A stretch of 64,000 bases of DNA. It comes from Eonycteris spelaea. Lineage: Eukaryota > Chordata > Mammalia > Chiroptera > Pteropodidae. The notes under the pieces were generated by a model. It saw only the letters and a list, made by a program, of their open reading frames with translations, made no database searches and was not told the DNA's origin. Position 1 is the stretch's first letter, and every line of letters starts with the position of its first letter. The DNA lies in assembly GCA_003508835.1 (NCBI GenBank), contig PUFA01000211.1:620001-684000 (forward strand). The letters run 5' to 3'. The position numbers and the translations under genes were made by a program. Shown here in pieces: positions 1-13,340 of the stretch.

Positions 1-271
1 TCTATACCCAGAGTTTATGATCGACTTGATGTGAGTGGAACTAGAATATTGGTGGTTGTGTTTTTTTAAGGTTCTCATGTGTGTAATATCAGGCCAGAGT
101 AGAGAACCAGGGGCTAATGAAAACAAAAGGTAATCTACCTGTCCACTAATGTGATCCAACAACTAACAGGATATAAGTTCAGGAGAAGACAGGTCTGATC
201 TCTGAGCTGGCTTAGATAACTCAAATCCTGGTCTCTCTCCTAGACAGAAGTATGGGAGGAAGGATGCTTGT

Positions 272-478
272 GACAAAGGAAAGAGTTCGAGCTTACAGGC
301 AGACAAAGAGTTCAAATCCCACTTCTACTAACTACCTCTGTATCCTTGGCCCATATGTGAAAGTCTTTCAGCCTCAGTTTCCACAGATGTAAAATGGCAC
401 CCATTATATCTCATCAGGGTTATGCCAAGATTAATATGAGACATAAAACATCTAGTATATGGGGACAGTGCCATCTTT
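272..478 (+). repeat. MIR SINE
   Basis: Follows the MIR consensus order: a tRNA-like box B stretch (GAGTTCAAATCCC), then a 'cctctgt..ccttggcc' region, then 'cctcagtttcc.cagatgtaaaatgg', then the LINE-2-like end. Old and diverged. Confidence 0.75.
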
Positions 479-1078
479 CTCAAAGTTCTCATAAAAACTA
501 AAAGTGAAAATGTAGGTAAAGTGTATAGCATAAGTAGATCTTCAATATCGGGTTTTATTTCCCTTATTCTGCCTATATTTTGATTTCGGGACATGAAGTT
601 TCTGATAAATTGGGCCTCTGAAATATTTCCTTTTCATGAATCAAAAAATCAAACAACTCTCAAACATAGAGAACAAAAATTCAGCCAATCCAATGAAAAG
701 ACATTCGAGAGAGTGATGTCAGCAGCATGGTGGCCTGAGAGTACCTGCCAAGTCTCCTTAAAGTTACAAGTTGGACAGCTATCATTCAAAAACGGAATTC
801 CTGTTCAGCACATAACGGGACTGAGACATGTGAAGTCAGATGTATCAGAGCAAACGGGAGACAGGATGGTGGCGGAGCGAGGGGGGAGAAAAGGATAGAG
901 ACAGAAGCTGCACTAAGTCCGCCGCTCGGCAAAGGCCCCACCCAGAACACAGGATAACAAAGAAGGACTGGAGTGCACCCCCACTGGGCAGCTGAGCCAG
1001 CTAGAAATGACTCAGGTTAAGAAGAAAATAGAAAGAAGAAAGAAAAAAAAAGAAACACAAGACAAGAAAAAGACAGAC

Positions 1079-1213
1079 AAGAAGGAAGGAAGGAAGGAAG
1101 GAAGGAAGGAAGGAAGGAAGGAAGGAAGGAAGGAAGGAAGGAAGGAAGGAAGGAAAGAAAGAAAGAGAAAGAGAGAGAGAGAGAGAGAGAGAAGAGAGAA
1201 AGAAAGAAAGAAA
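1079..1213 (+). repeat. (GGAA)n / (GA)n purine microsatellite
   Basis: 135 uninterrupted purines: a GGAA tetranucleotide array that passes into GA dinucleotides and AAAG units. It lies within the LINE-1 ORF1 region. The open frames on both strands here are repeat artefacts. Confidence 0.97.
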
Positions 1214-2084
1214 CTCTACAAGAACTGACTCCATTAGAAAGAACAATATACGAATAACTGGTATATCAGAAGAGTAAGAGAAGGAAACAGAAAGCCTACT
1301 CAAACAAATAATCGATAGGAATTTCCCAAAGCTATGGAAAGAAATGTATCCTCAAATGCAAGACGCTAATTATCTCAATCCAGAAAGGTAGCTCCAAGGC
1401 ACATTATATTAAAATTGTCAAAAATTAATGACAAAGAAAGAATTCTCAAAGGAGCCAAGAGAAAAAACACAGTGACCTATAAAGGAGACCCCCATTAGAT
1501 TATCATCAGATTTTCCAACAGGGACTCTACAAGCTAAGAAATCAAATATTGAAATTAAATATTCAAGGTATTGAAAGAAGAAATCACCACCCAAGAATAA
1601 TATATCCAGCAAAATTACCCTTTATATATAAAGGAGAAATAAAGGCTTTCCCAGACATGCAGAAGCTAAGGGAATTTACCACAAGACCAGCATTACAAGA
1701 AATGCTGAAAGATGTTCTTCTACCTGACACAAAGAGACAAAAGGATACAGAACTATAAGATGACGAACAGGCAGACAGAACCAAGAAATTGCAACTCTTG
1801 TTCAGAATAGCCTCTTAAACACTTAAATATATTATAAAGGTTAGAAGAGGTAATAGCATTTTTTAAAAAAGAAGACAAGAGCTACTGCAATTTGAAAATG
1901 AATGCACAGCATGAAAAATATCATTTGTGACAACAAAAACATAAAAGTGGAGGGGGGAAAGTACTTAACTTGCACGGGTGAATGGAGATAAGATGCAATC
2001 ATAAGAAAAAGAACTATGTACATATAAAAACTTTTGTGTATACCAAATAGTAATCAAAAAAAAATCTAAAAATGATACACATCA

Positions 2085-2088
<4 letters not shown>

Positions 2089-2139
<51 letters not shown>
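2089..2139 (+). repeat. (CA)n microsatellite
   Basis: About 25 uninterrupted CA units between the LINE-1 ORF1 and ORF2 remnants. Confidence 0.98.
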
Positions 2140-2140
<1 letters not shown>

Positions 2141-5100
2141 AGGGAATGGAGGGGAAAAAATGATAAAATACCACCAAACTAAAATAACAGACAGAAATAC
2201 AAAAGAAAAGAAACAATGGAGATGCAGAGCTACCAGAAAACACAAGAGGAAAAGGTTACAGGAAATCCTCATATATCAATAATCACACTAAATGTAAACG
2301 GACTGAACTCAGCAATTAAAGTCACAGAGCAGTGGGATGGATCCAAACACAAAACCCATGTATATGCTGCCTTCAGGAGACATAGCTCAGCTGCAGAGGA
2401 AAACTTAGACTCAAAGTGAAGAGGTAGAAAAAGAAACTCCAAGTAAATGGCATCAGAGAAAAAAGGGTGTAGCCATACTTATATCAGACAAAATAGATTT
2501 CTAGATAAAAAAGGTAACAAGAGAAAAATGGGCATTTTATAATGATAAAGGAGACAGTGTAACAAGAAGACATAACGCTTATCAATATACATGCACCCAA
2601 CCTCGGAGCATAAAAGTATATAAAGCAGATACTAACAGAACTAAAGGGAGAAAGTGAAAAAACAGAATTACAGTAGGGACCTACAGCAATGGACTGATCA
2701 TCCAAACAGAAAATCAATAAGGAAATATTGCCTTTAAATGACACATTAGACCAAATGGACACCATCGATATTTACAGAGCTTTTCATCCCAGAACACCAG
2801 AATATACATTCTTCTGTAGTGCACATGGAACATTCTCAAAGGTAGACTATATGTTGGTGCACAAACTGCGTCAATAAATTTAAGAAGGTTGAAATCATAC
2901 CAAGCATATTCTCTAATCACAATACTTTGAAATTGGATATCTACTGCAAAAAAAAAAGGAAAAAATCACAAACATGTGGAGATTAAACAACATGCTACCA
3001 GACAATAACTGGGTCAAAAAAGAAAAGAACAGATCAAAAGATACCCATAAAGACAAATGAGAATGATAATAGGCCATATCAAAATTTGGGGGATGGAGCA
3101 AAAGCTGTAATAAGAAGGAAGTTCATAGCATTACAGGTCTACCTCAAGAAACAAGAAAATGTTAAATAAACAACCTAATATTTCAAATTAACAACAACAA
3201 AAAAAAATTGAACAAAGCCCAGTCAGTATAAGGAAAAAATAATAAAAATTTGAGCAGAATTAAACAAGATAGAGAAAAGACAAAAGAAACAATTAATGCA
3301 ACAAAGAACTTGTACCTTGAAAAGATTGATAACATTGACAAACCTCTGGCTAGACTCACTAGGGAAAAAAGAGAAAACACTTAAACAAGATCATATATAA
3401 AAGAAGAAAGGTTACCATGGACACCACAGAAATATAAAGGAATTACAAGAAAATATAAGAACATTATGAAAGGCTATATACCACCAAATTTGATAACCTA
3501 GAAGAAATAGACAATGTTTTAGAAATATAGAACCTTTCTAGACTGAATCATGAAGAACTGAGAAATCTAAATACACCCATCAACAATCAGGAAATTGAAA
3601 TATTTATCAAAAACTTCCCAAAAAGTAAAAGTCCAGAACCAGTACCTTCACCAGTTGAATTCTACAAAACATTCAAAGATCTAACGCCTTTCCTTCTCAA
3701 ACTTCCCAAAAACTGAAGAAGATGCAATACTTTCTAACTCATTCTATGAGGCCAACATTTTTAATATCAAAAACTGGCAAGAACAACACACAAAAAAATG
3801 AAAAATGTAAATGCAAAAATCTTAAATAAAATACTAGCAAATCAAATACCACAATATATTAAAAAGATAATACATCACCATCAAGTGAGGTTCATTCCAG
3901 GGGCACAAGGATAGTTCAGCATATACAATCAATAAATGTGATATGCAACATTAACAAAATAAAGTATAAAAGTCATATGATCATATTAATTGATACAGAA
4001 AAGGGATATGACAAGATACAGCATCTATTTATGTTTAAAACACTCAAGAGAATGGATATAGTAGCACCTCAACATAATAAAGGGCATAAATGACAAACTC
4101 TCAATATATCATATGCGAAGGTGAAAAACTAAAAGTTTTTCCTCTAAGATCAGGAACAAGATAAAGATGCCCACTCTCACCACTGTTATTCGATTTATAA
4201 TACTGGAAGTTCTAGCCAGAGCAATAAGGCAAGAGAAAGGAATAAAAGGAATCCAAATTGAGAATAAAAAGGTAAATTATCACTTTTTTCAGATGACATG
4301 AATCTTTATAGAGAAAACCCTAAAGACTCCACCAAAATTAGGAATAATAAACAAATACTGTAAAGTTGCAGGATACAAAATCAATGTACAAAAATCCATT
4401 GCATTCCTATATATTAACAATGGCATTTCAGAAAAGAAATTTAAAAAAAAATTCCATCTGCAATTGCAACAAAAAGAATAAAATACCTAGGAATAAACTT
4501 AAAGGATGTGAAGAATCTGTGCACTGAAAACTACAAGTCATTGTTGAAAGAAATTGGAGATGACACAAAGAAATGGAAAGATATTCCGTTTTCATGAAAT
4601 TGGATTTGAAGAATCAACATAGTTTAAATGGTTATATTACCTAAAGCAATATACAGATTTAATGCAATCCCCATCAAAATCTCAATGGCATTTTTCAAAG
4701 AAATAGAAAAGAAAATTCCAAATTTGTATGGAACCAAAAAAGACCCCAAATAGCCAAAGCAAATCCTGAGGGAAAAAAAAAAAACAAAACCAGAGTTCTG
4801 AATCACTCACTATTTCAAATTTTACCACAAAGCTACAATAATCAAAACAGATGGTATTGAGAGAAAAACAAACATGCAGACCAATGAAACAGAATTGACA
4901 GCCCGGAAATAAACCCTCATGTATACAGGCAACTAACTCCCAACAAAAGAGCCAAAAACATACAAAGGAGAAAAGAAAGCTTCTTCAATAATGGTGTTGG
5001 GAAAACTGGAAAGCCACATGTAAAAGAATGCCAGCAGATATATGAAAAGAAGCTGAACTTCACTAGCTATAAGGGAAATGTAAATCAAAACCGTAATCAG

Positions 5101-5850
5101 AAACCAGATGCCACCTCATACCTGTTAAAATGGCTATTATCAATAAAACAAGAAATAACAACTGCTGGAAAGGAACTGGAGAAAAAAGAACCCTCATAAC
5201 TGCTGGTGGGAATATAAGTTGTTGCAGTCACTATGGAAAACAGTATGAAAGATCCTCAAAATTTTAGAGCTATCATATGACCCAGCAATTCCTCTTCTGG
5301 GTATCTACCCCAAAATTTTTAAGACATTCATTCATAAAGCTATATGTACCCCTATGTTCACTGCAGCATTATACATGGTAGCCAAGACATGGGAACAACT
5401 GAAGCGTCCTTCCATTGCTTACTGGATAAAGATGTGGTACATATATATAATAGAACACTACTTAGCCATGAGAAAGGGTGAAATACTATCATCTGCAACA
5501 ACGTAGATAGATCTCAAGAGTATCATGCTAAGAGAAATAAGTCAGATGGAAAAGGACAAGAACCATGTGATTTCACTCATACGTGGGATATAAAACAGAA
5601 AGCAAAAAATGAACAAACAAAACAAACAAACTTATAGACATAGACAACGAAAATGTGGTTACCAGAGAGAAGGGGGAAGGTGGATGAAGAAGGTAGTCAA
5701 ATCAAAATCAAAGAGGGGGTCAAATTTATGGTGATTCAGGGAGACTAGACTTTGGGTAGTGAGTACACAATGCAATATACATAATGCATACTGTATACTT
5801 GAAACTTATGTTATGAACCAATGTCACCCAAATAAACTTAAATAAAAAAG

Positions 5851-7235
5851 ACAAGACACTGGAAAGGTATCTTTTGGTAGTTTCCCTTTTGGAAGTGGGA
5901 TAACTAGAAGAAGTGGGTAAGATGCAGATTGAGATACAGATTATTTACTTCTGCTGAATACTGACTTCAAGTCCTATGCAACATTATCAATGTCTACATC
6001 TCAAAACTACTACAAATATATCGAGGAAAATGAGTAAGAATGTTACGGGTATAGGCTTATTTCTTACTCTTTCATGTACAATGAACTATAATATCCTTTA
6101 AAATCTTGGGGCTGTAATCATCTGACCAGGCCTCAAAGGGGAATTCAATGGAGGTACAGATCAATTACTAAGCAGCAAACAAATCATGCTAAATTATGAG
6201 ACTCAAACAGGAAATCTGTATCAAAAAAAAAAAAAAACTTGCAACTAAATGATACCAGCTGAGATGTGATCAATTAACTAATGTCATTGATTAACAGGAA
6301 AAAACCTCAGATAGTTTTCGACCTGATTTACGTAACTTTTAATCTAACAACTTATGGCTGATTCTATACAATTATTCATGACCAGACTAAGTAGGTAAAA
6401 TAGAGATATATAAGAAAATAACATATATACATTAATGATTTCTTTTTCCCATTAAGAAAAATAGCTCTACGAAGATCCATCTACACACTCCCATCTGAAA
6501 CATCACAACCAATATCACTGATACACTGATTTGGCCATTTAAAGGCTTACTGAATATCTGGCACTAAGAATTGGTCAAACCCCTCAAGGAGCTCAAAGAC
6601 TACCAGCGAACCAGAATGAGAGATATATAGGTTCCCATCAAAAATCAAAACAATATGACTATGGGAGGATGGAGGAAGTGACCAACTCTACACAGGGGAA
6701 AAGTAGAAAAGATTTCACAAAGAGTGAATTTTTACACCATCAGAGATTGCGTGCAATTAATTTTGTGTTCAGTGGCTTTCCATCGGTAGCCTGAAATTGG
6801 GTGTAAATACACCCACTGTAGTCGAACATTATAAATCAGGCACTCCTCCCATAAATATCACTTACTAAACATCTACCAGCACACCAGTGATCTTGATGAC
6901 AAAGTTCTACACAGAGGTCACATATACAGAGGACCAGAGGTATGAAGATTCAGAAAAAGTTAGTAGTTCAGGATGAGTGGAGTGCAGAGAACAAGTGAAG
7001 GAGTTTTAATGGATAGGAAAAGGGAAGTTGGGGCCATATTCTGAGTCGCTAAGGACCTTTAATTCTATAGATTAAATCGTCATAATTAGAGAAGCAGTAT
7101 AATGACAGGTGTATGTGTTATAAACATAACCCTGAAACTCACAGAGGTGGAGCTGAAAAAGGAAAAGCAACGACATGCCATCCATAATATCTAGAACCGA
7201 TAAGTCACTGCCACAGTGAGTTAGGGTTAAGATGA
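5851..7235. other. No gene; unique AT-rich sequence
   Basis: No coding exon, RNA gene or confidently named repeat seen between the LINE-1 3' end and the G13 run. Confidence 0.55.
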
Positions 7236-7248
7236 GGGGGGGGGGGGG
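7236..7248 (+). repeat. G13 homopolymer
   Basis: Thirteen consecutive G, likely length-variable. Confidence 0.9.
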
Positions 7249-7556
7249 AATTCTAGCAGTCACGATACAAAATACAGAGCTTTTAACATAAACCACACTG
7301 ACCTGAACATACAAAACTAAGGAGCCCTCAGATAATGAAATAACCAAATCTGAACTGAAGCTGCAGACTGGCTATTCTTTGGCAGAGGAAAACTGTTTTG
7401 ATCCAGAGATGAGTAATTACCAGAAAATAAACAATCCATAGAAACTGATGAAGGGAAAATTAAAAATTAAAAATATGAGCAAAAATCTTTATCAAAGAGA
7501 AACCATCCTAAGAAACTAAGGTTTCAAATTGTTCTTCAAAATCTAAGGAATTAGTC

Positions 7557-7634
7557 AAAAAAAAGAGAAAGAAGGAAAGGAGGAAGAGGAGGAGGAGAGA
7601 AGAAGAAGAAAGGGGGAGAGGGAGGAGGAGGAGG
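7557..7634 (+). repeat. GA-rich low-complexity tract
   Basis: 78 consecutive purines of mixed AAG/GGA units. The 64-residue Leu/Ser-rich frame on the other strand comes from this tract. Confidence 0.9.
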
Positions 7635-7649
7635 CAGAGGAGGATGTCT

Positions 7650-10600
7650 TTCAGAATAAAGGTAAGCATATTCTCAAACCTACAAGAATTCAAGGACATC
7701 ACACTGATAAATACTTCCTAAAAATCCATAATGAAAAACAATATCTAGTGCCCTCCCACCCCTACAAGAAAAAGATTGGTCAATGGAAAAACTGTTATAA
7801 AGAACTGCTGAACACTGAAACCATTTAAAAGAGCATGGGCTAAACCACCACCTGGAATTACTGGTAACAGAAAAGAAAATTAAAGATCTTGAAAACATAA
7901 AATAAAATGTAAGAAATCAAAGGTTGAAGCAGGGAGAAAAGGTAGGAGGAAATACAAACACACTCATCTTTTTCATCTTTCAAAGGCCATATATACCAGT
8001 TAAAGTCAAAACGGTCTGATAAAATAGGCATGACCCAAACGTTAGTGTTCCATGACTGTTTTGAAGTTCAACAACCCCTTCAGTTCTGATTTCTCTTTCT
8101 GTTACACTTAAATAAAATTACATGTATTTTTAAAAATTAAAATGTGTGGTTATGAACCAATCTTTGTAGAGGACTTTTTTAGCCACTCATCCTTCCATCA
8201 ATCTACATAAGAATTCATAGAGAGGTCTTTATACTGATGATCACCAAATATTAACTATAGTCATTTCTATATTTTAAGACCTGGGTGGCTTAAATGTCTT
8301 CCTACTGTTCAAATATATTTTGGTTTTTAAATAATGAGCATGTATTACTTCTAGAAAAACTATAAGTCAAGACGCTAAATTGAAGGTTTAAATGTGGAAA
8401 AATTGATAAATGCATATACTAATGTATACAATGTACAAAGAAAATGACTGAAAGTCATTCATACAACTCAGTCCAAAGATTCTAAAAGAGTAGAGAAAGA
8501 AGAGAAATTTTATGAGGATTCCTTCAGAAAAAGCTTTGGTGGAGCTTCTGACCTCACTCCCTGCAAGTAAAGGGAAAGGGTGTGTGCCTCCTAGCTGAAG
8601 CATTTGGAACTTCAAAATCTTGACAGAGGGCTAAAAAGGACTCCACCCAGAGTGAGAAACCAGGAACACACACCCAGCTGGTACTGGAACACACTGGAAA
8701 TCTGAGGTGGGGCAGAGACTTAGCTAGAGAGCAAGAGGGCTGTCTTGAGGAAGTTACTGTACCTATCAGCCGCAGGTGTGTCTCACGGGCCACAAGAGGG
8801 CAGTAGGGGAGAGAGCTACTAGCACTGACCCATTTATTATAAGTTTTCCCAAAAGTGCACCTGGCCGGTGAAACAATACCAACAATGTATGTTTCTTCTG
8901 TGAAAGGAAACTCAAGAACCAGGGGGGAATAAACAGAAAGCAGAGCAAGCAAAATAAAGGGCCAGTAGGGGGTCCTCTGAAGAACACAGGAAACTACCCA
9001 ATTAGATAGTTAAACCTAGAGTACTAAGCCACTTAGCTAATGCAGAATCATTGTATCCCTTTTTTCTCCTCTCCTCTTCTCACTCTTCAAACCCCACAGG
9101 GGCCTAAGTGGTAGACAGCTAGCTCAGGGGAAAAGGTAAGTAGAAAAAGAGAAAAAAGCCATACACACACCACTATGCTTTCCCATCGCAGAGTCTTTGA
9201 AGGGGAGTGGGTGAGGAAAGAAGTGTTCATCCAGATTGATATGAAGTAATTTAACTTACCTCCCATAAATCATGCTAGTTCAACATGTTAGTTACATATG
9301 CAATATCACTAAGTCACAGGCAGAAATATACAGTGGGTAGCCAGACGTACAAATGTCCTCAATGTTTCTTCCTTATACTGTAAATCAATTCTACTAATAA
9401 AAGCACTCAACAAAGCAGAGTAGGAAAACGGGACTGAGAACTATATTAGTCTGAAGCACACCAGTTAGAATGGTTTTTAAAAAGCAGTGAACACAAACTC
9501 TAGGCTGGGTAAGGAAAAAAGCAAGGATATATAAGAGGGATATGACACAATAAAATGATGCAAAGGCCAATGGATTGGATACTATATCCTAGTACGTACA
9601 AAGAACTGTGGAGTAGTGGTAGCAAAGGGAGTAAGCTGAAAGGTAAAAGAAATGCTTAAAATTGAGAGTATGGAAAGGGTTCAGTCAATAAAATATGTTC
9701 AATTCCACACCTCTGTCAGGCCATATACTATTTATGTTCCCTCACTGTATACCATTGTTATTAGTATGAGATAAAGAAACACACAAAGCATCTAGCCCAA
9801 AACCTTGCATAAAATAAGCACTCAAAAAGCAGTCCCTTCAGTGCAGATGGGAGCTGATGAGCTAGGAACATTACAAAAGTAAAGAAGAAAAACAACTTAG
9901 CTATCAGAATAGAGCCATATACATTTTAAAATTCATATTACTTTGCTTCAACTACAAGAATCCTGCAGCATGAAAAAAATTCAATTTTGAGGGGAAGAAA
10001 AAAACTAAGGGACATTAGTAAATTGTGAAATTATAACACTAGTAGAATAGTCCACTGAATTATTGACCAGTCTATTGACAAATATTTATTGAATTATATG
10101 CAAAGCACAATCTAATAATTTATTTCAGCATTTATCTGCTAATAATATACTGCTCGCAAAAAGACAAAATTAGAGGCAGATAAGGGGTAAAATAGATTCG
10201 ACTGTATTTACAAAGAGGGGTGAGAGCCACGGGTGACCTGACATAGGAGAATATCTATTGAGTGATGAGAGAACATGCTTCTGCCACATGCAGGGGGTAG
10301 GAATGTGTTCTGCAGCCATGGAAGAGATGGAAACATAACAGCTAACACAGCAGAAACATCCTGGAATTATTATGACCTAATCAGAAGTCCTCAACCTATT
10401 TTAGTCTGAGAATAAATTCAATCTCCACAAGATCAGACACATACTTTTAAGGTCTGCTGTGTAATTCAAAATTTCTTGAAAGCATTAGTGAGTCATGGTA
10501 ACTTTTTATCACTGAATATTTTTCCAATCACTATACTACCTATATATGTTCAAAAAATACGAAGACAAGCATATGACAGAAATAGGAATTCACAAACCTT

Positions 10601-11190
10601 TTCCTTCTGTGGCTCCTATAGTTGTCTAGCACACACACTTGAAACCACTATTTTAACTGATTGAGCTAACAACTGACAGGACCACCAATCTTTTAAAATT
10701 CATATGCCTCAGCCTAAAATTGCAGAACCTGCAGTAATAGCAGTTGGGGGGGGGGAGGGCAGGGGGGCGGGGACTGATACTGTAGTTGAAATAGAAAAAT
10801 TCAGAGTGATTCTAGCAAAATACAAAATGAAAGCACAAGTTTTATCAAATTACTGATCAAACAGCAAATATTCAATGAACACATTTGTGTATCCTTAGTG
10901 ATTTCATTCACTCTAATCATATTTATTTAAGCATTTACACACTAATTATACTTTTCAAGCACAGAACCAACCAAACAGAATGCAAAATAAGCGAACCCTT
11001 GGACAACTAGGGCTTGAAAATGAAAGCTTAGCCAGGGGTAAAACAGGGTACACTGTGGGGGATACTAATTACTGAAAATAAGAATTCAATGTAAATTATT
11101 TCTTAGTTTCTCAAGGCAGCTTTTTAGGCTTGTACCACCAAATTAAATATGGTATAGAATCTGGAAAATACAAACATTTTAAAAACAAAC
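7650..11190. other. No gene; mostly unique sequence
   Basis: Nothing coding was recognised. Around 9765-9832 there is a short MIR/LINE-2-like 3' end ('..ccttgcataaaataagcactcaa'). The 132-residue - strand frame at 8554-8952 has no recognisable motif, signal or exon structure, and I regard it as chance. Confidence 0.5.
10746..10772 (+). repeat. G-rich tract with G-quadruplex potential
   Basis: Four G runs (10, 3, 6 and 4) separated by one or two bases on the + strand. Confidence 0.75.
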
Positions 11191-11194
11191 AGTC

Positions 11195-11340
11195 CTCCCC
11201 TCAAATATCTAATCTGCCATGTGAACTCGGGCCACTTATTTAAATTCTCTAATACTCGGGTTTTTTTTATTTCTTTCTGGTAAAACTTGGGTAACAACGA
11301 CTACTTCATTCAACTAGTATGAGAACCAAGGAAAAAACGT
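11195..11340 (+). repeat. MIR fragment
   Basis: Contains the MIR core order 'gtgaactcgggccacttatttaaattctctaa', here split by a T-rich run, followed by a 'gtaaaacttgggtaa' segment. Diverged. Confidence 0.5.
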
Positions 11341-13004
11341 CAGATGTCTTTGCAATGCCAAGCAACGGCCTAGGAAATGTTTGAAAAGGAAGAGGACTCT
11401 AAGCATTGTTTGTGACCCTCGGGAAAATTTGTTACATGAAACTCAGGACCACATAACGTTGACAAAGGATCATTCTTCGTTCTCATGGGGCAGACAGAGT
11501 TAACAGATTATTAACCTGTCTTAACCCAGGTAAGGTGGGGCTGTGATCCCTTCCAAAGGACAAGCTGCAGAGCTGAGCTGTATAACAGGGAAAACAATCC
11601 GAAAGTCTGTGAATCTGAAATGCCTAATTGCTTTGTTATGTTCCTATTAGTATTCAAAAGCTTTTTTAGAAGCCCAAGCAATATAAGATTGTGATTACAT
11701 ACAACCATGCACCCACAGTTTCTCTATTAAGTGAAATAATAAAAGAAATAAGACCCTTCCCTTCCTCCTACACCCTAGGACAGCCAACTAGTTATGCACA
11801 AAAAGATTAAACACTAAAGCATGGAGAACCACTTTGTTTCACGGCACTCTTACCCCAATCTCCCATTGCCGATAGTAGATTGGGGATCCAGAGTGATCCC
11901 GACTATAAAAGAATCCCACCTCTGGGCAGAGGGCTGCAAGAATGCAGGGGTTCTGTACGGAATAAAACAAAAATAAAGCCTTTGATGAGCCTCGGACTTA
12001 GTTCCTTCTATATCTCTTTGCAAACAAAACAATATATAGTCTTGTCACAAAAGGAAGGCCTCCCTAATTTTGGAACAAGGGTATGCAAATTAATATCGTC
12101 ATCACAAAGTACTGTTCCAAAAAGATAACCATATATCTGTTTCCCCAAGACAGTTCAGATGTCTGTTGGCCCAGCGTCATTATTTAAACAGCACCCACTT
12201 TCACTGAACTCAAAGTGTCTTGATTTAGGAAATAAATTAGATGTTCATCCACAATGTAAAATGACTTCCTAAACGACATTAGAAAAACCTATGAAATGGC
12301 TGTGAAATGTAACCACACCAACAAAATCCTAGTCAGTTTTTTCCTTACATCATATACACAAAGCATTTCCAATCATTTCAAAGATGCATAATAAATCTCC
12401 CTAGAAACTATTACCAACAGTCTAGGATTATAGCCTTCTGAAACTAACAAATTTTATTTAAAAGCATCTCCATTGTAAGTCAATAACTTGTGTCAATAAG
12501 TCATATGATCTCTCCTAAGACTACTCTTTTATAAAGAAAATAGAGATTCTAAATGCCATTTTAAATAACATGCCTAGTAACCAAGCACAATAACCTGCTA
12601 AAATGAAAATCATTTCCATGCTTCCAGGGTTATCCAAAACATAAAATAAAAATGTTCACTACCAAAGGCTCTTCACTTCAAATTAGGAAAATCATGTCAA
12701 TAAAGCCTGTTTTAAGATAATGCAAAATTCTAGGAGAATAAATTCTAACACAAGAGAAAAAGTATCCAAAATACTTACCACTCTTCTAAAGAAACTGCCA
12801 AGACACTTGCTCAGTTAATTTGCTAAGGACTATTCTACTCTCATGATAAAAGCTAAACTCAAACCATGACCAGCGAGGTACAGTGCCATCTGGCTAAATG
12901 AAACAAACTTTGCTGTGGCTTAAAACTCACGTAGTGGTGGTGGGACAGAGAGATAGAAGATACAGAAATCTAAGGATTTTAATCCTATTTCTTCCACTCA
13001 GTTA
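11341..13004. other. No gene; unique AT-rich sequence
   Basis: No coding exon, RNA gene or clear repeat recognised. Confidence 0.5.
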
Positions 13005-13340
13005 TCCAGCAAATGTTTACTAAGCACCCATGAGGCACTATACCTACAGCGACAAAACAAACATGGTCCCCTGACCTCACGGAGCTGACTTCTGCGGGAG
13101 AAATCAACATTAAACCAATAATTTATAATTATATGGGTATATAGGTAAAGCTAAGGTAAAGAACAAAATGCTATAACAAAAAATAATAAGAAAGGTATAA
13201 TTTAAACCATGGCTAGGGAATACCTTGCTGAAGATAGGGCATTTAAGCTGAGTAATAACTAGTCAAATGAAGAATATGGAAGAAGGCTGATTAAACCAGA
13301 CAGGGTTGCTCATGTACAAAAGTCCTGAACTAGAAAAAAA
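13005..13340 (-). mobile_element. LINE-2 3' end fragment
   Basis: Read on +, it shows the reversed LINE-2 tail ('cagcaaatgtttactaagcacc.atgaggcac'), then 'catggtcccctgacctcacggagctg', then a 'gggcatttaagctga' region. This is the usual layout of the LINE-2 3' end on the opposite strand. Confidence 0.7.

Larger units (their letters stand above)
850..5850 (+). mobile_element. Decayed near-full-length LINE-1
   Basis: In order: a possible 5' UTR (around 850-1000); ORF1 remnants around 1230-1758, including a C-terminal piece with YPAK, GEIKAFPD and TRPALQEML; and ORF2 remnants from about 2270, starting with TLNVNGLNSAIK of the endonuclease domain. A reverse-transcriptase region follows with the catalytic YADD degraded to FSDDM near 4287-4301. 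A 3' UTR ending around 5845 carries the 'ccaatgtcaccc.aataaa' signature seen in laurasiatherian L1s. No frame exceeds about 90 codons, so the copy is long dead. About 450 bp of ORF2 appears to be missing at around 5030. Two microsatellites have expanded inside it. Confidence 0.9.

Noticed and set aside
1079..1213. CRISPR-like regular repeat array
   Set aside because: It is a simple tetranucleotide microsatellite without spacers, in a mammalian genome.
1001..1303. Leu/Ser/Phe-rich and Lys/Glu/Gly-rich frames on opposite strands
   Set aside because: They are translations of the GGAA/GA microsatellite.
8554..8952. A 132-codon - strand frame in presumed FARS2 intron 1
   Set aside because: It was compared by eye with FARS2 and shows no similarity. 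No motif, no flanking acceptor/donor pair in the right places.
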